From a bacterium (lineage in GTDB: Bacteria > Planctomycetota > JAFGQW01), in NCBI GenBank assembly GCA_030426805.1, contig JAUHXU010000004.1, positions 420,792-484,791 on the forward strand: a DNA stretch of 64,000 nucleotides, in the 5' to 3' direction. The position numbers were made by a program, and so were the translations under genes. Positions 42,952 to 50,318 of this stretch are shown in pieces. Numbering within the stretch: position 1 is the first letter of the stretch; the number at the start of each line of letters is the position of its first letter. The notes beneath the pieces were generated by a model. It worked only from the letters and a program-made list of their open reading frames with translations, did no database searches and was not told the origin of the DNA.

Positions 42952-44273
42952 CACGCGAGCTGACGGTTGACGAGCGCGCGTTCTCGGCGGAGCCGCGCGG
43001 CCGAGCGGCGCGGCGGGGCGGGCGCGCTCGACGGGGGACCGAGCGCGATCGCCTCCTCGACGACGCTTTCGAGATCGGCGGCGTGCTCGTCCAGCGTGCG
43101 GAAGGACGACGGCAGTGCCGCGCGCCACACCCGGCCGGTCTCCGGCGTCGCGACGAGCGCCTCGAGCGCCGAGGCGAGAGCGACCGGGTCGTTCGGCTCG
43201 ACCGTCTGCCCGGCCGCGCCGACGCGTTCCGGCAACGCGCCGAGCCGCGACACGATCGCCGGCAACCCGCGCGCGTGCGCCTCGTCGAGCACGAAACCGT
43301 ACGACTCGTGCGCGAGCGTCGGCAGCACCGCGACGTCGAATGCCGTCGGGTCGACCGCCAGGTCGGTGAACGCGCCGTGGAAGACGATCGGGCCATCGGC
43401 CGCGAGCGCACGGAGGCGCTCACCGTAGTCCGCGAACACGGCGTCGCCGAAGACGTCGAGCCGGATCGCACCGGGATGCCGCTCGTGCACCCGGCGCACC
43501 GCCTCGACGAGGATGTGGGTTCCCTTGTCGCGGTAGAGCGATCCCCAGTGCACGACGCGCAGCGGGCGGCCGAACGGGGCGGGCGCCGGGGTGAAGCGGG
43601 GCGTGGCGCGCGGCAAACCGAACGGCATCGCGCGCACCGACCCGTCGTCCAACCCCAGCAGCGCGGCGACGAGGTCGCGTTGCGCCGCCGACGGCGCGAG
43701 GCGCAACGCCGCCGCGGCGACCTCCGCGCGCGCGTCGGCGAGATACGCCTCGATCGCCTCGACGAGTTCCTCGCGGTGCTGCCAACGATCGCGGTCGACG
43801 AGGTCGATGCACGCATCCGCGTCGAGCGGCTCCGCGCGAAAGCGGCCGTCCTCGTCGACGCGGTTGAAGCACGGGCACGTCGCCGACAGGTCGTGGAACG
43901 TCCAGACGACCGGGATCCCGAGCGACGCGGCGGTCCGCGCGATCGTCCGCGTGAGGCGGACGAAGTGGTGCACGAACACGACGTCCGGTCGGGCGCGGCC
44001 GAGCCACGCACGCACGCGCGCCTCGCTGTGGGGCGCGTCGATCTGGTCCCAGCGATCGCCGCACAGGCCGTAGCGTGCGAGCACCGATACCGGCAACCCG
44101 TCGCGCACCTCGTCGCGGATCGTCGCGTGCGCGGCGGTTTGGTGAAAGCCGGTCAACACGCGCACGTCGTGGCCGGCGCGCTGCTGGCAGCGAGCGACCG
44201 TGTCGACGTAGTGTTCGGTGCCGCCGCGGTAGTCGGGCGGAAAGCCGTGGACCGCGTGCACGATCCGGCTCAC
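42900..44273 (-). CDS. family 4 glycosyltransferase
   Basis: A 457-residue GT-B retaining glycosyltransferase. The N terminus IVHAVHGFPPDYRGGTEHYV is the acceptor-side signature. DVVFVHHFVRLTRTIAR and VVWTFHDLSATCPCFNRV follow. The donor half has VVHWGSLYRDKGTHILVEAV and the E-x7-E motif in HESYGFVLDEAHARGLPAIV. It is a clear paralogue of the gene at 56241-57581. The start is the GTG at 44273-44271, which overlaps the stop of the flippase-like gene (GTGA); GGGG lies 7 bp before it. The 3' end overlaps the convergent exported-protein gene by about 50 bp. It probably acts in surface glycan assembly. Confidence 0.9.
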   Translation of the reverse strand: MSRIVHAVHGFPPDYRGGTEHYVDTVARCQQRAGHDVRVLTGFHQTAAHATIRDEVRDGLPVSVLARYGLCGDRWDQIDAPHSEARVRAWLGRARPDVVFVHHFVRLTRTIARTAASLGIPVVWTFHDLSATCPCFNRVDEDGRFRAEPLDADACIDLVDRDRWQHREELVEAIEAYLADARAEVAAAALRLAPSAAQRDLVAALLGLDDGSVRAMPFGLPRATPRFTPAPAPFGRPLRVVHWGSLYRDKGTHILVEAVRRVHERHPGAIRLDVFGDAVFADYGERLRALAADGPIVFHGAFTDLAVDPTAFDVAVLPTLAHESYGFVLDEAHARGLPAIVSRLGALPERVGAAGQTVEPNDPVALASALEALVATPETGRVWRAALPSSFRTLDEHAADLESVVEEAIALGPPSSAPAPPRRSAARLRRERALVNRQLACYRPTNSTVDRSSNVPL

Positions 44274-45319
44274 GCGGAATCCCCGGAAGCCGCCTTCGCC
44301 TGCGCGTCCGCCTCGGCCTTCGCGCCGCTGATGTCGCCGAGCGACAAGCCCTCGATCGCGAAGCTGCCGAGCCCGAGCACGATCAGGAAGAGCATCTGCA
44401 CGACCCACAACAGGATCGCGTAGGCGCCGGCGATGCTCTGCTCGACCTGGAAACACTCGACGAGCACGAGCGTCGTCGCGAGCTGGAAGACGCCGATGAA
44501 CCCCGGGGCCTGCGGCGCGGCGACGGCGAGTGCCAGCCCCGCGGTCAGCAGCGCCGCGCCGAGCAGTCCGGCGTCGATCCCGAACGCGTGGAAGAGGAAG
44601 TACTCCGACAGTGCGATGCCACCCCACACGGCGAGCGTCCACAGCTTCGCGATCGACGTGCGCCGCAGGTCGCGGAAGATCGCGAACCCGCCGGCGAACG
44701 AGTCGCCCCACTGCGCGACGCGCTCGGCAAGCGCGGGGGAGAGCTTGCCGGCGATGCCGCGCGCGATCGCGACCGAACGCTCGGGGGCGAACGCGAGCAT
44801 CCCGGCGATCACGACGAAGCCGGCGAACATCGCGCCGAGTCCGAGACCGTACGTCTGCAGTTCGTCGCGCGTGGACGCTTCGGGGAACGGATAGGCGAGC
44901 AGCATGCACGCCGTCAGCGCGATCACGAGCCCCAGGTCGAGCAATCGCTCGACGAACACCGACGACAGGACGACGAGAAAGCCGAGCTTCTCCTTCGCCG
45001 CGAGAAAGATCGTCCGCGCGACCTCGCCGAGACGTCCCGGGATCAACCCGCTCGTCGCGATCCCGATCATCTCCATGTGGTAGAGCCGGACGACGGACAC
45101 CGGCTTCGCGTCCGCGAGGAGTACGCGCCAGCGGAACGCGCGGGCGACCATCGACGCCCAGATCGCCAGCGCGGAGAGAGCCGTCCAGCGGTGATCGGCC
45201 TCGAGGATCGCGTCCCACGCCTTCGACAGGTCCACCGTGCGCACGAAGAACCACAGGCAGACGGCGCTGATCGTGAACGCGACGGTGAGGCCGAGGATCT
45301 TCTTCGTTCGAGGGTGCAT
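44270..45319 (-). CDS. lysylphosphatidylglycerol synthase TM-region (UPF0104)-type membrane protein
   Basis: A 349-residue inner-membrane protein with about eight to nine helices. It belongs to the family of the MprF flippase domain and of AglD-like proteins. Signatures are ARAFRWRVLLAD, GLIPGRLGEVARTIFLAAKE, VFVERLLDLGLVIAL and APQAPGFIGVFQLATTLVLV. Such proteins are suspected lipid or lipid-linked sugar flippases. The ATG at 45319 is preferred over one 33 bp upstream because CGGAGATCG directly precedes it. The downstream glycosyltransferase gene is translationally coupled, so the pair may build and flip a glycolipid. Confidence 0.88.
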   Translation of the reverse strand: MHPRTKKILGLTVAFTISAVCLWFFVRTVDLSKAWDAILEADHRWTALSALAIWASMVARAFRWRVLLADAKPVSVVRLYHMEMIGIATSGLIPGRLGEVARTIFLAAKEKLGFLVVLSSVFVERLLDLGLVIALTACMLLAYPFPEASTRDELQTYGLGLGAMFAGFVVIAGMLAFAPERSVAIARGIAGKLSPALAERVAQWGDSFAGGFAIFRDLRRTSIAKLWTLAVWGGIALSEYFLFHAFGIDAGLLGAALLTAGLALAVAAPQAPGFIGVFQLATTLVLVECFQVEQSIAGAYAILLWVVQMLFLIVLGLGSFAIEGLSLGDISGAKAEADAQAKAASGDSA

Positions 45320-45439
45320 CGATCTCCGAATCCAGGACCGCCGGGAAAACACAAGTGTAGCGTTTCCAGCGGGTTAAGGAATCCAAACAAATACCTAACT
45401 TTTGATCTTGCCACCCGCCGCAACGGAGGGTAAAACGAG

Positions 45440-45760
45440 TGGCCCTTCGGGAATCCCCGGCGATGGACCTGGCGATAGAAAAGGAGAGCCGGGGGGCACG
45501 TGACACCATCCGTCGCGAGGTCGGATCGGACGAAAACCGCCCGGGCCGGTCCGACCTCGTCGACGACTTTCGTATCCCTCCCTCAAGCTTCGGCTCGGCC
45601 GGCAGGACGATTCCTGCCGGCCGGGCGCGGGGCGATCCGGGCGCTGCAAGACCCGGGACCCGACGACACGGCGGAAGCCCGTTGAGGCGACACGGCGCAA
45701 GGCCGTTGAGACGACACAGCGGGAGCCCGTTGAGTTGCGGGCACGGTTCGCTACCCTCGG
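45440..45760. repeat. non-coding region with two strong palindromes and a 3 x 24-bp tandem repeat
   Basis: No credible gene exists between the flippase-like start and the symporter start. GAGGTCGGA (45517-45525) pairs with TCCGACCTC (45550-45558). CGGCCGGCAGGA (45596-45607) pairs perfectly with TCCTGCCGGCCG (45612-45623) across the loop CGAT. Three contiguous 24-bp units follow at 45664-45687, 45688-45711 and 45712-45735, consensus CGACACGGCG-GAAGCCCGTTGAG. On the minus strand the units would encode LNGLPPCR repeats, but that frame has no start or ribosome site. The stretch at 45355-45420 is more A/T-rich and probably holds promoter elements for one or both divergent operons. Confidence 0.65.
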
Positions 45761-45797
45761 GGGACGCGTCGCTGGGGACGCGCCCGGGAGGGGCCTC

Positions 45798-47306
45798 GTG
45801 TCGACGAATTTCACGACCATCGACGGCGCGATCGTCGTCGTCTACCTGCTCGCGATCGCCGCGACCGGCTGGTTCTGCCGCCGATTCGTCCGCGGCATGG
45901 CCGAGTTCGTCGTCGCCGGCCGTTCGGTGCGGTCTTACCTCGGCGTCGCGACGCTGATCGGCTCCGAACTCGGGCTGATCACGGTGATGTACTCCGCGCA
46001 GAAGGGCTTCACGTCCGGCTTCGCGGTCTTTCACATCGCGATCTCGGCCGGCGTCGCGTCGCTGCTGATCGGGTGGACCGGCTTCATCGTCGTGCCGCTT
46101 CGACGCATGGGGGTCATGACGATCCCCGAGTTCTACGAGCACCGCTTCGGGCGCGACGTGCGCATCATCGGCGGGCTCGTGCTCGCGGTGGCCGGCATCC
46201 TGAACATGGGCCTGTTCCTGAAAGCCGGCGCGCTCTTCGTCGCCGGTGTGACCGGCCTGACCGACCCGACGACGATCGAGCTGATCATGACCGCGATGAT
46301 CGTGCTCGTCCTGTTCTACACGGTGCTCGGCGGGATGCTGTCGGTCGTCGTCACCGACTACATCCAGTTCGTCGTGCTGTCGATCGGGATGCTCGTCGCT
46401 TGCGGCTTCGCGGTCGGTCACCTCGGCTGGGACACGATCACGACGACGGTGCACGACCGCCTCGGCGACGCCGGCGTCGACCCGTTTCACAAGGACAACG
46501 GCGGCCTGGGCTACGTCGTGTGGATGGCGTTTCTCGGTGTCGTGAGCGCCGCGGTGTGGCAGACGTCGGTGATCCGCGCGTGTTCGGCGAAGAGCGAGCA
46601 GGACGTGCGGCGGATCTACATGCTCGGATCGATCGGTTTCTCGATTCGTTTCCTGATCCCGTACCTGCTCGGCATCTGCGCGTTCGTCTGGTTCACGCAG
46701 GCGGGCGGCGACCTCTACCAGCGGTTCGTCGTCGCGCCGATCGGTGACGACAGGTTGCTCGCGATGCCGGCCTTCCTCGGCCAACTCCTGCCGGCGGGAC
46801 TCCTCGGCCTCGTCGTCGCCGGCATGCTCTCGGCGTTCATGTCCACGCACGACACGTATCTGCTCTGCTGGAGTTCGGTGCTGACCCAGGACGTGATCGC
46901 GCCGTTGCACGGTGGCGAACTGTCGCCGAAGGCGCGCCTCACGCTCACGCGCGTGATCATCGTCGCGATCGCGGCCTTCCTGCTCTACTGGAGCCTCTAC
47001 TTCCCGCTGAAGGACGATCTCTGGGACTACATGGCGATCTCCGGAGCGATCTACTTCACCGGCGCGTTCGCGGTGCTCGCAATCGGCCTCTACTGGCAAC
47101 GCGCCTCGTCGGCCGGCGCGAAGGCGGCGATCGCGTGCGGCGCGCTCGCCGTGCTCGGGCTCGGCCCGATCCGCAAGGAACTGTTCGGCAACCTCGAAGC
47201 GCACTGGGTCGGGCTCGGCGCCGTAGCGGCCGCGGTCGCGATGATGGTCCTGTTCTCCCTCCTGATGCCGGATCCACCTCGAGCCGACGAAGGGAGCGCC
47301 GCATGA
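45798..47306 (+). CDS. sodium:solute symporter (SSS family)
   Basis: A 502-residue inner-membrane symporter with 13-14 predicted helices, taking up a solute with sodium. TIDGAIVVVYLLAIAATGWF is the first helix. GRSVRSYLGVATLIGSELGL, RRMGVMTIPEFYEHRFGRDV, FYTVLGGMLSVVVTDYIQFV and PAGLLGLVVAGMLSAFMSTH are SSS hallmarks (sodium-site region near the last). The start is the GTG at 45798 with CGGGAGGGG 5 bp upstream. It heads a six-gene set in which every junction overlaps. Downstream sugar kinase and nucleotidyltransferase genes suggest a sugar or sugar-acid substrate, but the SSS family also carries amino acids, acetate and vitamins. Confidence 0.92.
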   Translation: MSTNFTTIDGAIVVVYLLAIAATGWFCRRFVRGMAEFVVAGRSVRSYLGVATLIGSELGLITVMYSAQKGFTSGFAVFHIAISAGVASLLIGWTGFIVVPLRRMGVMTIPEFYEHRFGRDVRIIGGLVLAVAGILNMGLFLKAGALFVAGVTGLTDPTTIELIMTAMIVLVLFYTVLGGMLSVVVTDYIQFVVLSIGMLVACGFAVGHLGWDTITTTVHDRLGDAGVDPFHKDNGGLGYVVWMAFLGVVSAAVWQTSVIRACSAKSEQDVRRIYMLGSIGFSIRFLIPYLLGICAFVWFTQAGGDLYQRFVVAPIGDDRLLAMPAFLGQLLPAGLLGLVVAGMLSAFMSTHDTYLLCWSSVLTQDVIAPLHGGELSPKARLTLTRVIIVAIAAFLLYWSLYFPLKDDLWDYMAISGAIYFTGAFAVLAIGLYWQRASSAGAKAAIACGALAVLGLGPIRKELFGNLEAHWVGLGAVAAAVAMMVLFSLLMPDPPRADEGSAA

Positions 47307-47449
47307 GCTGGTTGACGATCTGGACCGCGGTGCTGCTCGGCGCGCTCGTGCTGTTCCTCGCGATCGTCGTCGTCGTGACGATCGGCGGCGCGCGGGACCT
47401 CCGAGCGTTGTTCACGAGCCTGCGCGAGGCCGGTGACGGCGACGCGTGA
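47303..47449 (+). CDS. small single-helix membrane protein linked to the symporter
   Basis: A 48-residue protein, MSWLTIWTAVLLGALVLFLA followed by IVVVVTIGGARDLRALFTSL and a short acidic end. One long hydrophobic helix spans residues 4-28 and an amphipathic cytosolic helix follows. Its ATG overlaps the symporter stop as ATGA, and CGAAGGGAGC is just upstream. The next gene starts inside its last codons. Small one-helix companions of secondary transporters are known (for example the small subunits of some NSS and SSS transporters), so a stabilising or regulatory subunit is likely. It would be missed by common length cut-offs. Confidence 0.72.
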   Translation: MSWLTIWTAVLLGALVLFLAIVVVVTIGGARDLRALFTSLREAGDGDA

Positions 47450-48242
47450 CCCGGTCGCGGTCGTGCTCGCGCGCGGCGCGAGCCGGCGACTGCGCGCGTC
47501 GATCGCCGGCGCGACGCTCGACGACGCGCAGCGCGCCGCGGCGACCGCCGGGCGCAAGCCGATGGTCCCGATCGCCGGACGCCCGTGGATCGACCACGTG
47601 CTCGGTCGGGTCCGCGACGCGGGCGTTTCGCGAGCAATCGCCGTCGTGAGCCCCGAACAGGCCGCCGATCCTGTCGGCACGCACCCGGGCGCGACCGTCG
47701 ATCGCCTCGACGTCGAACTCGCTGTGCAAGCCGAACCCCGCGGCACCGCCGACGCGGTGCGGGCTGCACGCGTGCGGGTCGGCGACGCGCCGTTCGTCGT
47801 GCTGAACGGCGACAACGTCTACCCGGTCGCCGCATTGCGCGCGCTGCTCGCACTCGGCGGACCGGGCGTCGTCGGCTTCACCGCCGAGGCGCTGGCGGGG
47901 GGCGGCATTCCCATCGAACGAGCCCGCGCGTTCGCGCAACTCGACGTCGAGCGCGACCGGTTGCAGGGAATCGTCGAGAAACCGCAGCAGTTCGATCCCG
48001 CGGCACTCGTCGGCATGAACGCGTGGCGCTTCGACGCACGCATCTTCGACGCGATCGACGGACTCGCCCCGTCGCCGCGCGGCGAATGGGAACTGCCGGA
48101 CGCGGTCCGCCGGTCGATGCGGGCCGGCGTGGACTACGCGGTGATCCGGTCGTCGGACCCGGTGTTCGACCTGACGCACGCGGACGACGTCGCCGGTCTC
48201 GAAGCACGTCTCGCCGCACCGGGTAGCCCCACCGATGGCTGA
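47433..48242 (+). CDS. sugar-1-phosphate nucleotidyltransferase-like protein
   Basis: A 269-residue GT-A-like nucleotidyltransferase. The usual G-G-x-G-T-R-L loop reads VLARGASRRLRAS, and about 20 residues (LDDAQRAAATAGRKPMVPIA) separate it from the lysine of KPMVPIAGRPWIDHVLGRV. AVQAEPRGTADAVRAARVRV and FVVLNGDNVYP (metal-binding Asp) are canonical. VEKPQQFDPAALVGMNAWRF and APSPRGEWELPDAVRRSM are typical of a subfamily I associate with an adjacent galactokinase-like gene. The start is a GTG inside the preceding gene, and the stop overlaps the kinase start by 8 bp. It probably makes an NDP-sugar from the kinase product; base and sugar are unknown. Confidence 0.85.
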   Translation: MTATRDPVAVVLARGASRRLRASIAGATLDDAQRAAATAGRKPMVPIAGRPWIDHVLGRVRDAGVSRAIAVVSPEQAADPVGTHPGATVDRLDVELAVQAEPRGTADAVRAARVRVGDAPFVVLNGDNVYPVAALRALLALGGPGVVGFTAEALAGGGIPIERARAFAQLDVERDRLQGIVEKPQQFDPAALVGMNAWRFDARIFDAIDGLAPSPRGEWELPDAVRRSMRAGVDYAVIRSSDPVFDLTHADDVAGLEARLAAPGSPTDG

Positions 48243-49362
48243 CCGCCGAGCGGCCCTCGTCGACCGCGCCGCGCGCGCGCTCGGACGCACCCCGACCACG
48301 CGCCAGTGGGTGCCGGGGCGGCTCGAACTGTTCGGCAAGCACACCGACTACGCCGGCGGCGTCAGCCTCACCGCCGCGCTCGATCGCGGGATCGCGTTCG
48401 TCGGCGCACCGGCCGGCGCTGCGAGGTGCACGGTCACCGACGCGGTTCTCGGCGAGTCGATCGCGCTATCGCCGACCGACGACGCCTCGCTCCCGCCGTG
48501 GGCCGAGTACGCACGAGCTGCGCTCCGACACACCGGTCCGTCCGACATCGCGTTCGCCAGCGACCTGCCCGCCGCAGCGGGCCTCGCGAGTTCGACCGCG
48601 CTCGTCACCGGGTTCACGCTGTGCTCGCGCCCGATGCCCCCGGACGACGATCCGCTCGCGCTCGGCGAGTGGCTCGGCGCGATCGAACGCGGCGGCGTCG
48701 GCACCGAGGGCGGCTGCCAGGACTCGACCGCGATGCTCGTCGCGCGCGCGGGCACGGTCACGGCGCTCGGCTATCGACCGTCGTCGATCGTCGCACGCAT
48801 CCCTTGGCCCGCGCACTGGCGCGTCGTGATCGCCGTGAGCGGGGTGCGCGCCGAGAAGGCGGGTGCCGCGCGCGAGGACTACAACCGGGCGTCCCGGCTC
48901 GCCGCCGACGCGGCGACCGCCCGGGGCGCCTCGCACCTCGGTGCGATCGACGGCCTCGACGAACCCGACGGCGACGATCCGCTCGCACGGCGCACCCGCC
49001 ACTTCGTTCGCGAGTCCACCGGGCACGTGCCCGCGGCGATCGACGCGGTCCGGCGAGCCGACGCGACCGCGCTCGGCCGAGTCGCCCGCGCGTCCACCCG
49101 CGACGCGATCGAGTTGCTCGCCAACCAGACGCCGGAGACGATCGGACTCGTCGCGGCCGCAACCGACGTCGGCGCGATCGCCGCATCGCCGTTCGGCGCC
49201 GGCTTCGGCGGCAGCGTGTGGGCCGTCGTCGACGCCGACGCGTCGGACCGGTTCATCGCGCGCTGGGGCGATGCGAGCCGCAACGCCGCGCCCGCCGCGA
49301 CCTTCTTCGCCACGACACTCGCCGGCCCGGCCGGGCCGATCGACCCCGAGGAGACCCGATGA
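48235..49362 (+). CDS. GHMP-family sugar kinase (galactokinase-like)
   Basis: A 375-residue anomeric sugar kinase homologue. The galactokinase signature GRxNLIGEHTDYNGG appears as GRLELFGKHTDYAGG (residues 29-42), with Lys35 instead of Glu and Ala40 instead of Asn. The GHMP ATP loop is DLPAAAGLASSTALVTGF. The catalytic Asp is probably Asp163 in GTEGGCQDSTAMLVARAG. GAGFGGSVWAVVDAD is motif 3. The changed sugar-contact residues suggest a substrate other than galactose, possibly an acidic sugar. It overlaps the nucleotidyltransferase gene by 8 bp and the SGNH gene by 4 bp, so the kinase product is probably passed to the nucleotidyltransferase. Confidence 0.85.
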   Translation: MADRRAALVDRAARALGRTPTTRQWVPGRLELFGKHTDYAGGVSLTAALDRGIAFVGAPAGAARCTVTDAVLGESIALSPTDDASLPPWAEYARAALRHTGPSDIAFASDLPAAAGLASSTALVTGFTLCSRPMPPDDDPLALGEWLGAIERGGVGTEGGCQDSTAMLVARAGTVTALGYRPSSIVARIPWPAHWRVVIAVSGVRAEKAGAAREDYNRASRLAADAATARGASHLGAIDGLDEPDGDDPLARRTRHFVRESTGHVPAAIDAVRRADATALGRVARASTRDAIELLANQTPETIGLVAAATDVGAIAASPFGAGFGGSVWAVVDADASDRFIARWGDASRNAAPAATFFATTLAGPAGPIDPEETR

Positions 49363-50318
49363 TTCGAATCCTTCGCCGCATCGTGATCGCGATCGTGATC
49401 ACCGTCGCACTGTTCGCGGCCGCCGAACTCGCCGTCCGGCTCGCGATGCCGGGCGTCAACCTGCAGGGTACCGACCGCGAACTGTTCGCCGAACGCGTCT
49501 GGGGGCCGAGCGTCGGCATGCGCGCCGGCGCGAGCGGGAGTTGCTTCGGCACCGACGTCACGATCGACGCGAGCGGGTGCCGCGCGATCGGCGCTCCGGC
49601 CGACGCCGCGCGGCGCTGGCTCGTGCTCGGCGACTCGGTCGCGTTCGGCGTCGGCGTCGAGTCGGCCGAGACCTTCGTCGGCAAGCTGCAAGCGCGCGTG
49701 CCCGACGTGCGGATCGTGCACGCCGCGACGCTCGGCCACTCGGTGTGGAACTACCGCGACGTGCTCGAGCAGGTGCTCGCGAGCGGGCAACCGCCGGAGC
49801 GCGTGATCGTGTGCTGGTGCCTGAACGACGTCGACGGCTACCTCCTCGACCTGCCGCAACCGGATGCCGGCCCGACCGGGTGGCTGCGGGCGAACGCCAA
49901 GCTCTACGTCGCCGCGAAGTCGTGGTTGACCGACCGAAGCCTCGCCTACTGGCAGCACGATCGCTCGCGCTACGAACCGTCGGTCGCGGCCACCCGCGAC
50001 GCGCTCACGGTCGCGCGGACGATCGCATCGCGGGCGCGGGCGGCCGGCGCCGCGTGCGACGTATTCGTGATGCCGTACGAGGCGCAACTTCGCGCCGACG
50101 CCGCCGATCCGTGGCAGCCGCAGCGACTCGTCGACGCGGCGTTCCGCGCTGGCGGGGCGACCGTCCACGACCTCGCACCGGCGTTCGCGCGCGCCCACGG
50201 CGGCGATCCGACGTCGCTCTACCTGACCGCCGACGCGATGCACCTGTCCGCGGCCGGCCACGCGGCTGCGGCCGAGGCCGTCGCCACCGCACTCGGAATC
50301 GTCGAGGCGGGGCGGTGA
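49359..50318 (+). CDS. membrane-anchored SGNH hydrolase-like protein
   Basis: A 319-residue protein. One N-terminal helix (IVIAIVITVALFAAAELAVR) anchors it, with the body in the periplasm. RRWLVLGDSVAFGVGVESAE is SGNH block I (GDS nucleophile), VIVCWCLNDVDGY is block III (Asn) and TADAMHLSAAGHAAAAEAVA is block V (D-x-x-H). ATG overlaps the kinase stop (ATGA) after GAGGAGAC. Unlike the hydrolase at 3846-5030, it keeps a perfect GDS. In this operon it may deacylate a glycan or sugar before or after transport. The substrate is inferred only from context. Confidence 0.85.
   Translation: MIRILRRIVIAIVITVALFAAAELAVRLAMPGVNLQGTDRELFAERVWGPSVGMRAGASGSCFGTDVTIDASGCRAIGAPADAARRWLVLGDSVAFGVGVESAETFVGKLQARVPDVRIVHAATLGHSVWNYRDVLEQVLASGQPPERVIVCWCLNDVDGYLLDLPQPDAGPTGWLRANAKLYVAAKSWLTDRSLAYWQHDRSRYEPSVAATRDALTVARTIASRARAAGAACDVFVMPYEAQLRADAADPWQPQRLVDAAFRAGGATVHDLAPAFARAHGGDPTSLYLTADAMHLSAAGHAAAAEAVATALGIVEAGR

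Noticed and set aside
45664..45735. Three 24-bp repeats as a CRISPR array
   Set aside because: The units are directly adjacent without spacers, and there are no cas genes in the window.
45395..45820. Open frame on the minus strand through the tandem repeats (peptides such as LNGLPPCR in a neighbouring frame)
   Set aside because: It overlaps the palindromes and the symporter start, with no recognisable domain.
49359..49373. GATTCGAATCC string like a tRNA T-arm
   Set aside because: It is the start of the SGNH hydrolase gene (ATG ATT CGA ATC), and no other tRNA parts are near.
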